In this document: positions 1 through 7,604 of the stretch, piece by piece
Layout: each line of letters begins with the position of its first letter
Position numbering within the stretch: the first letter of the stretch is position 1
Assembly: GCA_022538095.1 (NCBI GenBank)
Contig: JAKYXN010000015.1
Span: forward strand, 28,108 to 92,107
From: Puniceicoccaceae bacterium K14
GTDB lineage: Bacteria > Verrucomicrobiota > Verrucomicrobiia > Opitutales > Opitutaceae
DNA length: 64,000 nucleotides
Direction: 5' to 3'
Translations under genes and position numbers: made by a program
The notes under the pieces: model-generated
Told to the model about the DNA's origin: nothing
The model's input: only the letters and a program-made list of their open reading frames with translations
Database searches by the model: none

Positions 1-503
1 GTTTTTCCATCATTAGTGATGGCGTGGACAAATCGGCTATTGTTGATGTTGGTGATTGGGAGGTCGGGAAGGATTTGGACGTTTCCGTTTTCTAGTATTG
101 CGGGTTGTTTGATGGGGAAGGCACCATTGACGCCACCGATGATCTTACCGTCGGCGGAGATGACTTTGTTTGCGAAATTGGTGGGACTAGTGGTGAGGGT
201 TCCGTCTTTTAGGGCAGAGTTGCTATCTATGATGGTGGTGCCGTCTCCTGAGATGACTATGTAGCCGCCGCCATTGTTTATGGGCGCGTTCAGTTGGGGG
301 AGTGCGGTTACGACCCCGTCTTTCCAGCTAGCGGATCCAAAGGGCGAAAATTGGCTGTACCCAACAAGAATGGTACCGTCTGCCGAGAGGTCCGATGCAG
401 TGAAACCTTCAAGGAGTGTGAAGGATTGGCCTCGTATGGATGGGGCAAGAGTGGCTACGAGGTAGATACAGAAAGATAGGATGATGCGGAAAGAGAGCGA
501 CAT
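1..503 (-). CDS. Secreted HAF-repeat-like protein, N-terminal part (runs off window)
   Basis: The minus strand is open from an ATG at 503 to the window edge, giving 167 residues without a stop. The N-terminus is a typical signal peptide (MSLSFRIILSFCIYLVATLAP, cleaved near RGQS). Repeated units of the kind 'ISADGKIIGGVNG', 'ISGDGTTIIDSN' and 'LSADGTILVGYS' follow, alternating with 'WKDGVVTALPQL'. This is the pattern of extracellular HAF-type repeats, and it resembles the N-terminal third of the next gene (675-4316), so the two are probably paralogues. The C-terminus lies outside the window, so anchoring and function cannot be judged. No enzymatic motif is visible. Confidence 0.75.
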   Translation of the reverse strand, partial: MSLSFRIILSFCIYLVATLAPSIRGQSFTLLEGFTASDLSADGTILVGYSQFSPFGSASWKDGVVTALPQLNAPINNGGGYIVISGDGTTIIDSNSALKDGTLTTSPTNFANKVISADGKIIGGVNGAFPIKQPAILENGNVQILPDLPITNINNSRFVHAITNDGK

Positions 504-674
504 TTATTCGATTGCTAAGGATGGAGGAAGAATCGGCGAATGGGAATTTTACAAATTTATGGTCTCAATGAGAGCCGACTTTTTAGGTGTAGTTTGGAGA
601 GATGAGCCCCTTTGTTTGGTTGTTTAGAGCGGGGGATCGCAGAGTCTATCTAATGAAATTTGGATGTCTTTCTT

Positions 675-3600
675 TTATTGGTTTTCAGAACTGACTGATA
701 TACGGAAATATGTAGGATCAGGATCGATACATTGGATGAGCGTTTCCTTACCATCGATTATTTGGGACTCATCGGTGACGTCTACCCAATCGGAGAGATT
801 AGAGCTTTTTTCTAGTATCCAATCTGAAAGTCCGGTTGACCAAGTGATCTCTGCTTTGGTGGGGTCCGAAGACGGATTTATTGCCAAGTCGATATCGGCT
901 TCTGCACTTTCAATTTGTACTGGGACGATGCTGGTACTTATAGTGCCGTTCACTTGGAGATCGGTATCCCCACGTTGGCCATCTACGAAATGGAGGCGTA
1001 TACGATCGTCGAGTATCTCGGCGCCTGTACTGCCATCGTAGGAGAATTCGTACCAATGGGCTTCAGGGTCGCTCAAAGTTGCGCCGAAATACCAAATTTC
1101 CGTAAGTGTGGAATTGATTGGTAGTAGAATATCAATGACCGTGGTATTTCCTGGGAAGTTGGCTATGCCGAAATCGATCATTCCAAGAGGGGCTGTGATA
1201 TTGGAAAAAGCGATCCAGTCGGGTCCGTAGGGAGATACATCCACAAGGTTCGCGCTTAGGCTGTCTGTTACGATCGTTAAAAAATCACCCGTGTAAGTTG
1301 GGAAGGAAGTGACCCAATCTTGTTCGGAATCTAAGATGCCATCGCCGTTCCCGTCGCCGAATCCTTCCTCGGCGAGAACGGATACATCGGATGAGAGCTT
1401 AGCAAAAGTGGAGGTGGTCGAACTCGTAGAGGCGTTACCATTTGGAACCAAGTCTTCGACTTCATCGCTGAGGCCATCGGTATCGGTCGAAGTGGAACCT
1501 TCGACAATGGTAGCTCTGCTAAATTCCGAAGTGCTTCCATCTTCCGCGGTAGCGGTGGCATTCACGTAGTCCCCAGGTGTGGCGGAAGCGGCGATTTGGA
1601 GATCGAACTTAGATAACCCAGCAGGTCCGAGAACAACGGTACCTTGGCCAATTTGAATTCCGGATTGGTAGAAATCTAAAGTGTAGGTCGTATTTAGAAA
1701 ATGTTGGGCGGTATCGAGAAAGCCTGACAGGGAAGTTCCCGAATTTGTAGATTGAACCACGTTGATTAGAGGGTAGTTTTGTTGATTGTTACCGCCGGTG
1801 TCTGGGTCTCTCTTATCGTTTCTGTCAGGATCCCGAAGTCCTCGTAATTTAGTATCGCCATAAGAGTTCCTTGATGCAGTGCCCCAAAGTTCGATACGAG
1901 TACGTGACCCTTCGTGACTATTGTAACGGAAGGTGTTTCCGACGCCTAAACCGCAGAGGATAGCGCCATATTGCGTATTGATAAATCGGTTGCCCAATTC
2001 GGCGGATTCTCCTCCGATAAGGTTGTTGTCGCCGTCGACGACGACTCCCCAACGAGCCTGTCTCACATCTTCAGTGCCCCCAAACGAGTTCTCTGTCATT
2101 GTATTTGCGAATCCTTGGATTGTTACGCCAGACTCTACACAATCTAGGAAAACGTTGTTCTTAGAAATGCTATTCTCCGATGCTTCTTTGTCGACAAAGA
2201 CACCATCCAGCAGATCTCGAAAACGATTTCCTTGAACCTTGTTGTTTATAGCCCCGGGTCCGCCGATTGTGATGCCGCCCGCGCGTACAGGATCTCCATT
2301 GATGTCGATTGCTGTGCCTAATCCGTGTATTTGATTTCCTAAGGAAGGTGTTTCGCCTCCGATGAGATTATTCGCTGAGTCACTGATTCGAATGTTTCCG
2401 CCTGGTACGTTTCTTAAACTCGGTGATTCCGTTTCGGGGTCATATCCCAGATTGTTACTTTGAACGACTGTGTTGGTAGTGCCTGGACCAACCATTATTA
2501 TTCCACCCCAGTTGTTTCCAGAAATCCTGTTTCTCGAAACGACATTTGAAGGGGCGTTCTCGATGACAATTCCGCCGGCGCTCCTCGTCCACCAAATTGG
2601 ATCGAAAATAGTTGCTAATACAAAATCAAGGTCAGGTGGCCCATTTCCTAGGTTTCCTTCTAAACCGCCTGGAGAAGTCGCTGAATTCTCCGCGATTTCT
2701 ACGTTTGTGAAAATGGAGGCATTACCGGCTGCGTTCGTCCCGATCTGGTTGTCTTCTATGATGTTTCCAAAAGCGTTACTCCCTTTCATGGCAACGCCGG
2801 CCCACCAATTTCCTGAGAGTAAACAATTTGAAACAGTGTTATCGGGTGTGTTATCAATAAATACTCCTGCCCCTTGTATCGAACGACTATTCGTCCCATC
2901 AACGTTCGTTCCGATAAAACAGAAGTCTATTGTGTTTCCTCCGAGCTCCCGAAGCACGATTCCATGAGATAGGTTTTGGCTGTTGAATTGGCCTCTATCT
3001 ATGGGGTCCGCTCCACTGATGACGAGTCCTCGGATGAGGCAGTCTCCTCCAGTAATCGTCAAACCGGCATCGCCGCTAAATTGTAGCCATATTGGAGGAG
3101 TTGTCGAACTTGGGTCCTGGGTCATCCCATCAATTTCTACCAGATCTGTAATAACGGGTAGCTCGAAGACTTCGCCGAGGTTAACAGGTGATGGTCCTTC
3201 AATATCGAATTCGATGCGATCTAATCCTAGCTCTTCGTTAGCCGCCTCGATGGCCGCTCGAAGCGAGATTTGCTCGCCGGGCTCATTTAGATCGACATCA
3301 ATGACGCCGTCATTCGGGTCCGCATCTGCATCATCTCCAACAACGTTAACTACGATAGCCTCTCGAGGGGTAATATCTAATTCCAGTAACCACGGTTCGA
3401 TGTTTTCGCCATCGAGGTCTCCCCAACCGGCGATGAATCTACCGTCGGTGGAAATCGCGGTCGCTTGTTCTGGGCTCCAGTATTCAAAATCCCATTCTAT
3501 TCCCGCGTTAATGGCTGCTTCGACAATCGTTATGATACCGTTTTCTTCCGTCCAGATAAACGCGAAGTAGTCATTCACAGCTGGAGCGCTTGCGCTGTAG

Positions 3601-4316
3601 ACTATATTTATATATCCAACCACGACCGATCCATCTCCCGATACGGCTAAAGCATACATATCCACCCGGTGAAAGTCCTCTGTTCCCTCGATCAAAGGGA
3701 AAATGATTTCCGTATCTTCTGTCCAAACGGCGGCCTTTGCGGTTGTGTCGCCAGGGAGTCCTGGATACTTCACTCCCACGAATGTACTGCGATCTGCTGA
3801 TACTGCATTGACTCTAAAGTTAGTGAAGTCTCCCACCTCCCTCCATTTGCCGTTTGCCAGTTGGATCGCCGACATCTCGTCATTGAGTTCAATGACGGAC
3901 CCATCGACTGAAGGAGTGACTTCGACTACGTCACCATTTTCGTCTTTATCAATCAATTCCCACTTGACTGGTTCGATCGGTAAAAAAAGACCTTCATCAT
4001 TCGTTAGACGTTGTTCTCCCAAGATCGTGCGACCGTTGGGTGAAATATAGTTGGCGCTGAAAAGTGGGAGGTCGGTGAATTCTCCGTCTTTCCACTTCCA
4101 GGCGTTATCAGGGTACGACACTGATCCATTGAATTGGCGAAAATTCCCAACAACAGTTCCTTCGTCACTGATGCCGAGGGCTAGAGTGTCCCAAATACCA
4201 CCGTCGAACGGAGGAATTCCATTCGTGTGCCCCAGCCACTTAAAGGATTGGGCGGATGCCCGTTGGCAAGCGAAGAAGGCCGCAACACTTAATATGAGTA
4301 GTAAGGTGAATCTCAT
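675..4316 (-). CDS. Large secreted beta-helix surface protein with HAF repeats and a choice-of-anchor U-like C-terminus
   Basis: About 1213 residues. I chose the ATG at 4316 because it opens directly on a signal peptide (MRFTLLLILSVAAFFACQRASA); an upstream ATG at 4349 adds 11 residues. Residues ~25-310 are HAF-like repeats (ISDEGTVVGNF, ISTDGRFIAGWG). Around residue 345 a CSLREA-like segment (ISLRAAIEAANEELG) begins. It is followed by a long right-handed parallel beta-helix rich in N-x-I-x-x-N units (GNIIEDNQIGTN, NVVSRNRISGNNWGG). The C-terminal ~250 residues contain a segment like the 'choice-of-anchor U' domain (IRLHFVDGQRGDTDLQVNG) and a final FRISVSS-type strand. It is likely a secreted or surface adhesin or carbohydrate-interacting protein; no catalytic residues can be assigned. 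An upstream region shared with the next gene is described separately. Confidence 0.75.
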   Translation of the reverse strand: MRFTLLLILSVAAFFACQRASAQSFKWLGHTNGIPPFDGGIWDTLALGISDEGTVVGNFRQFNGSVSYPDNAWKWKDGEFTDLPLFSANYISPNGRTILGEQRLTNDEGLFLPIEPVKWELIDKDENGDVVEVTPSVDGSVIELNDEMSAIQLANGKWREVGDFTNFRVNAVSADRSTFVGVKYPGLPGDTTAKAAVWTEDTEIIFPLIEGTEDFHRVDMYALAVSGDGSVVVGYINIVYSASAPAVNDYFAFIWTEENGIITIVEAAINAGIEWDFEYWSPEQATAISTDGRFIAGWGDLDGENIEPWLLELDITPREAIVVNVVGDDADADPNDGVIDVDLNEPGEQISLRAAIEAANEELGLDRIEFDIEGPSPVNLGEVFELPVITDLVEIDGMTQDPSSTTPPIWLQFSGDAGLTITGGDCLIRGLVISGADPIDRGQFNSQNLSHGIVLRELGGNTIDFCFIGTNVDGTNSRSIQGAGVFIDNTPDNTVSNCLLSGNWWAGVAMKGSNAFGNIIEDNQIGTNAAGNASIFTNVEIAENSATSPGGLEGNLGNGPPDLDFVLATIFDPIWWTRSAGGIVIENAPSNVVSRNRISGNNWGGIIMVGPGTTNTVVQSNNLGYDPETESPSLRNVPGGNIRISDSANNLIGGETPSLGNQIHGLGTAIDINGDPVRAGGITIGGPGAINNKVQGNRFRDLLDGVFVDKEASENSISKNNVFLDCVESGVTIQGFANTMTENSFGGTEDVRQARWGVVVDGDNNLIGGESAELGNRFINTQYGAILCGLGVGNTFRYNSHEGSRTRIELWGTASRNSYGDTKLRGLRDPDRNDKRDPDTGGNNQQNYPLINVVQSTNSGTSLSGFLDTAQHFLNTTYTLDFYQSGIQIGQGTVVLGPAGLSKFDLQIAASATPGDYVNATATAEDGSTSEFSRATIVEGSTSTDTDGLSDEVEDLVPNGNASTSSTTSTFAKLSSDVSVLAEEGFGDGNGDGILDSEQDWVTSFPTYTGDFLTIVTDSLSANLVDVSPYGPDWIAFSNITAPLGMIDFGIANFPGNTTVIDILLPINSTLTEIWYFGATLSDPEAHWYEFSYDGSTGAEILDDRIRLHFVDGQRGDTDLQVNGTISTSIVPVQIESAEADIDLAINPSSDPTKAEITWSTGLSDWILEKSSNLSDWVDVTDESQIIDGKETLIQCIDPDPTYFRISVSSENQ

Positions 4317-4439
4317 AATTGATTGGATGATGGTTACAGCTTTAAGCATAAGGCTTTCAGAAAATTGAAAGATTTTGAGCTCGCTGGCTCGGCTTGAAAG
4401 TAGATGCGGGAGTTGTCCCCTTCATCTCATATTAATGGT

Positions 4440-4640
4440 GTTCAGTTGGAGAGCTGATACTGTTGGAGTGTAGGCCGATTGAATAAGAAAATTAAAGGCA
4501 CTTACAAGTGGCTGTTCAAGTGCTCTTTGGCGATCTGGCTCTTTTTGCGTGATCCCTTTAGGGGATTCTTGCATGAACTGATCTTGGATAAGAGTGTAAG
4601 GCATTAGTTTTTCGAAGGAGAGCCCTATGGCTTCTGGCAA
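4440..4640 (-). repeat. Intergenic repeat, copy A (upstream of the beta-helix gene)
   Basis: This stretch is similar to 5640-5870. Shared blocks on the minus strand, in the same order, include GCAAGAATCCCCTAA followed by GG, CCACTTGTAA with AATTTT/AATTTC beyond it, and CTCCAACTGA. Both copies sit directly upstream of a minus-strand secreted-protein gene. A 72-codon reading frame (4422-4640) crosses copy A but has no counterpart in copy B, so it is probably not a gene. The rest of the 4317-4782 gap shows nothing else I can assign. Confidence 0.5.
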
Positions 4641-4782
4641 GGAAGGTTTTCGAGCTCGTCCTTTTTGAAGAGCAAACGTTTCGGTCGACCGTCCTCTACC
4701 TTGGTGCCCTCGTTTGTAAACATCGTGGAGGTGTCACCAGGTCCCTCCGTTTTTGCTTCGGGGCGCTGCTGTTTTAACGCGT

Positions 4783-5634
4783 TTACCCAAACCTTTTCAG
4801 GGCCTTTACTATCGGTTCGACTTCTTTGAAATCTCTGAAGTGAGGCTTCCTATTCTGTTTGGTGAATAGGTGAGGCTTTCTGCCAATTCCGATGAGGGGA
4901 ATTTCCAATTCGTGACTGGCCTTAATATCCCAAGAGGCATCGCCAAAATAAACGCAGTCGGAAAGCGGATACGAAGCGCGTTTAGCAGCTAGCGGGATAA
5001 TGTCTTTTCGTTTAGGCGTATCGCTGGAAGGCGTCTCTTGATAGTTGGTGAAACCAAATTTGCCCGATCCAAATGCGGCGATGCCTAGCTGCCCTTTGCC
5101 GATACTGTTGTTTCCTATCGACGAGAGTGTTTTGCCATTGGCAAGGATTGTGAGTTGTTGTCCGTCTTCTTTGATTTGAATACGAATGGGTTTGTTTGGT
5201 TTGGCACCGACGGAGCTTGATTGAGAGAGTTGAAAGCCGTCGTTATCTTTAAGATACATGTCAATGGACCCATTGCAGCCAGCTACTATGAGGTAATAGG
5301 AACGAGTCGATTCCTGAAAGCCATAAAGTAGGCCAGCTCTGCTTTCTGGGTCCATGTGTTCGGTAAATATCTCGACCTCCGCAGTACGCTTGCCGAAAGC
5401 GCTCTTGTTGGCGGCTGTGTAGAAGTAGCGAATGTCGTTGGGGTCGCTTGCTTGATTTTCTAGCCAGTAAACGTTATCGACGGTGGAACCTGACCACCCA
5501 TCGACGGCTCCCTCGAAGAGAAAGTCACTGAGAGGCCCCATGCCACTTGGCTGGGAATCGCGGCTGCCACAGCCGCTTAGAAAACAAAGGGCAAGAATTG
5601 CGAAGAAGAACAAGGGAATGCAGGTTTGTTTCAT
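4783..5634 (-). CDS. Lipoprotein with laminin-G/DUF1080-like domain fused to a HAD-phosphatase-like tail
   Basis: 283 residues from the ATG at 5634; the longer frame starting at 5688 would put 18 non-signal residues before the signal peptide. The N-terminus is a lipoprotein signal (MKQTCIPLFFFAILALCFLSGC, lipobox LSGC). Residues ~35-205 look like a concanavalin/laminin-G-type domain of the DUF1080 kind (RAGLLYGFQESTRSYYLIVAG, GQLGIAAFGSGKFGFTNY). Residues ~215-283 resemble the C-terminal third of a HAD hydrolase: a Lys-containing motif III region, then CVYFGDASWDIKAS (motif IV GDxxxD) and IPLIGIGRKPHLF. The HAD nucleophile DxDxT region is absent, so phosphatase activity is unlikely. This may be a fusion or a remnant joined in frame. 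Function unknown. Confidence 0.6.
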   Translation of the reverse strand: MKQTCIPLFFFAILALCFLSGCGSRDSQPSGMGPLSDFLFEGAVDGWSGSTVDNVYWLENQASDPNDIRYFYTAANKSAFGKRTAEVEIFTEHMDPESRAGLLYGFQESTRSYYLIVAGCNGSIDMYLKDNDGFQLSQSSSVGAKPNKPIRIQIKEDGQQLTILANGKTLSSIGNNSIGKGQLGIAAFGSGKFGFTNYQETPSSDTPKRKDIIPLAAKRASYPLSDCVYFGDASWDIKASHELEIPLIGIGRKPHLFTKQNRKPHFRDFKEVEPIVKALKRFG

Positions 5635-5639
5635 ATCGG

Positions 5640-5870
5640 ATGATTGGTTGTCAGTTGGAGGGCTGATGGCTTGAGAGAGAGGGGGCATTAATAACCTACG
5701 GCAGGTGGAAATTAAAAGTGTTTACAAGTGGATAATCAAGAATCCTTTGATTGTCTTTGATCTTTTTATTAGGAGCCGTTAGGGGATTCTTGCGTGATAA
5801 GAGTCAGGGGAAAAGTGTAACTCACTAGTTTATTCACGGAGATCCCTAGGGTTGCCAATGAGGGAATATC
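5640..5870 (-). repeat. Intergenic repeat, copy B (upstream of the lipoprotein gene)
   Basis: Diverged copy of the 4440-4640 region, with the shared blocks in the same order and orientation. It forms the 5' leader of the lipoprotein gene, as copy A does for the beta-helix gene. It could hold a common promoter or leader, or be what is left of a segmental duplication. Confidence 0.5.
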
Positions 5871-6259
5871 TTGCTGATCGCCAACACTCGCTAGGCTTCG
5901 TCCGGGAGGTTTGACGGGTGGCGGGTATCGCTTGTAGGTGGCAGTCCTATTTTTTGATCTTGTGCTCGCTTGAAAGGCGCGCGGCTATGCGACCAGATCC
6001 CTCTGCTTTGCTCGGCGGCGAGTTATTGGGTGGGCACATTCGAGATATTGTTTTGTTTGCCTAGGGTCTTCAATCTATCGTTTCTTGCTGGCATTGCTAA
6101 ACGGACAAAAAACGCTCGGAGTTTTATCCGAGCGCTTTTACTACTATCGTATCTGAGAAATGCTTAAGAAAACATGTGTATCATATATATGAATATGATT
6201 AAAGCTGCAAGAGGACCTGCGATGCTTATCGTTGTGCGTCTTATATTATCCATAAAGTC
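5871..6259. other. Intergenic stretch with no gene seen
   Basis: About 390 bp between two minus-strand genes. Short frames on either strand have no recognisable start context or family features. The only structure seen is the terminator hairpin at 6107-6139. Confidence 0.5.
6107..6139 (-). terminator. Intrinsic terminator, possibly bidirectional
   Basis: A perfect 8-bp stem, CGCTCGGA / TCCGAGCG, with a 6-nt loop. An A-run lies on its left (a U-run for minus-strand transcripts) and CTTTT on its right. It lies ~125 nt past the stop codon of the minus-strand gene at 6260-7108. Confidence 0.7.
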
Positions 6260-7108
6260 TTACTTTGGGGTTGGGGAACGGATGCTACGAAACAATTTGA
6301 TACTTCGTTCTGACTCTGTTGGTTTGATAGCGAGGAGTTTAAAGTTATCTGGTCCTGCTATAAGAAGTTGAGACTTAGGTCCATCGTCTAACAAGTATTG
6401 GCCTCTCACGGCTCTGAGTCCTAATTGCAAGGTCTTTAGGTTACTGTGTACTGTTAAAATATCTTCATTCCATTCGACGACTTCTGGCTCTAGAATTTCT
6501 TCATGTACGATTCCGTTCGTTTCCAATGTGATAACTAGAGAGGTATTGAGTTGGCTCGCTTTAGTGAAGAAGTTGACTAGGAAATGGGGGCTTAGTTTAA
6601 TCTTAGCTGCATGAGAAGGAATGATGGGGAATTCAGTAGACATCTCAGCGAGTGGCGATGGTGAGTCGCCCTTTGCTGAGCACTCTAAAATGGCTTTGCC
6701 CCAATCTATCGCTTCAATATCGTTTGGACAGCAAATTTGCATGACTTCTAATGCGTATTGATTGAATACGGACACTCTTCCAGGGGAATTGCAGCAGTTG
6801 CAGCGAGCCACCTTACCTTTTATCAGATGGTCGATGCTTGGCTTGAACGAAAGAGTTGAGTTTTGGCTAACATATTCGCTGTCTTTATCATTCCATGCAA
6901 AACTGAGGGGGGGAGTTTGTACGACTAGTTTTCCATAGGTGTGACGAGTCTGCAAATAATAATTGTCGAAGCGTTTCATAACTTCGAATACATGTGCCCA
7001 ATTGCGAGGTGAGATTTGAACATATCCCTCCGCATCTGTTAAGAGTGCAATGGAATTCTCATGCCGGTTGCAGTTGGAAAGGGTGGGCTTGGAAAAAAAT
7101 CTATTCAT
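6260..7108 (-). CDS. Unknown protein, weakly like heme-handling HmuS/HemS proteins
   Basis: 282 residues from the ATG at 7108, which lies 11 nt after the previous gene's stop. A longer frame from 7204 would overlap that gene by 85 nt and adds a Ser-rich segment that looks non-coding. No signal peptide is seen, so it is probably cytoplasmic. A Cys-rich stretch (ARCNCCNSPGRVSVF) and a further CC pair lie near the middle. The C-terminal ~110 residues (LSPHFLVNFFTKASQLNTSL, then LLIAGPDNFKLLAIKPTESE) have the rhythm of the repeated domain of hemin-degrading factors of the HmuS/ChuS type, but the match is from memory and weak. The gene pair sits behind the tandem-box promoter shared with iron-uptake genes, which fits a heme or iron role. 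Treat the function as unknown. Confidence 0.6.
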   Translation of the reverse strand: MNRFFSKPTLSNCNRHENSIALLTDAEGYVQISPRNWAHVFEVMKRFDNYYLQTRHTYGKLVVQTPPLSFAWNDKDSEYVSQNSTLSFKPSIDHLIKGKVARCNCCNSPGRVSVFNQYALEVMQICCPNDIEAIDWGKAILECSAKGDSPSPLAEMSTEFPIIPSHAAKIKLSPHFLVNFFTKASQLNTSLVITLETNGIVHEEILEPEVVEWNEDILTVHSNLKTLQLGLRAVRGQYLLDDGPKSQLLIAGPDNFKLLAIKPTESERSIKLFRSIRSPTPK

Positions 7109-7119
7109 CAAAGGGGTAT

Positions 7120-7416
7120 CTATGCGGAGTCCTTCTCGCTTTGAATTTGAGCTGTAATGCGAGCTTGAGGACAAAAGCAAGCAACGCGACATGCCAAGCT
7201 CCACACAGCGTCGTAGGCGACTGCGAGTTCTACTGGAACGAAAATGTCTATCCGTGTCTCGGTGTTAGTCTTATCCGCTTGAGATTTCAAAATATTTATC
7301 GGCAACGATAGTTTAATATCGATGGCGCACCGTTGGGTGATGCGTTCCAAGTCGTATAGCTGTACCTCGTCTTTGGCGACGATTTCGCATGAGATGGATG
7401 CATCAGTTTGAATCAT
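7120..7416 (-). CDS. Small unknown protein, first gene of a box-controlled pair
   Basis: 98 residues, no signal peptide, no recognised domain. The C-terminal half is mixed hydrophobic with several Cys (VAYDAVWSLACRVACFCPQA). The ATG at 7416 lies only six nt after the predicted -10 hexamer (7423-7428), so the transcript would be leaderless or nearly so if that promoter is right. It probably forms an operon with the gene at 6260-7108. Confidence 0.55.
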   Translation of the reverse strand: MIQTDASISCEIVAKDEVQLYDLERITQRCAIDIKLSLPINILKSQADKTNTETRIDIFVPVELAVAYDAVWSLACRVACFCPQARITAQIQSEKDSA

Positions 7417-7422
7417 GGTTGG

Positions 7423-7485
7423 ATAGTAACGTTTTTAGGGGCGTGCCTCTACCCCGAGACGGATAGATGCTGCTCTGAGAGGGAT
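7423..7485 (-). promoter_or_regulatory. Tandem-box promoter 1
   Basis: Read on the minus strand, copies of ATCCGTCTCGG lie at 7475-7485 (ATCCCTCTCAG) and 7454-7464 (ATCCGTCTCGG), 21 bp apart. The second is followed by GGTAGA, and 25 nt after it comes TACTAT (7423-7428). It drives the gene starting at 7416. Confidence 0.65.
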
Positions 7486-7536
7486 TTTTGAAACGCCCAA
7501 TTGTTTAGAGAGGTGTGAATAGATTTTAAGCTGGCA

Positions 7537-7574
7537 CGAAAAAGCCGCAATCACCCTGAATGGTGTTGCGGCTT
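7537..7574 (-). terminator. Intrinsic terminator of metE
   Basis: Arms AAGCCGCAA and TTGCGGCTT extend inward through CACC/GGTG with one T-T mismatch around a short loop. On the minus strand the stem is followed by a U-rich run (plus-strand GAAAAA before it). It lies ~30 nt past the metE stop. Confidence 0.8.
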
Positions 7575-7604
7575 GAGAATGTTGTTTTATGGAGAAGCGG
7601 ACTG

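Noticed and set aside
4422..4640. 72-codon frame upstream of the beta-helix gene
   Set aside because: It covers the intergenic repeat and its frame is not kept in the second copy; no start context or domain.
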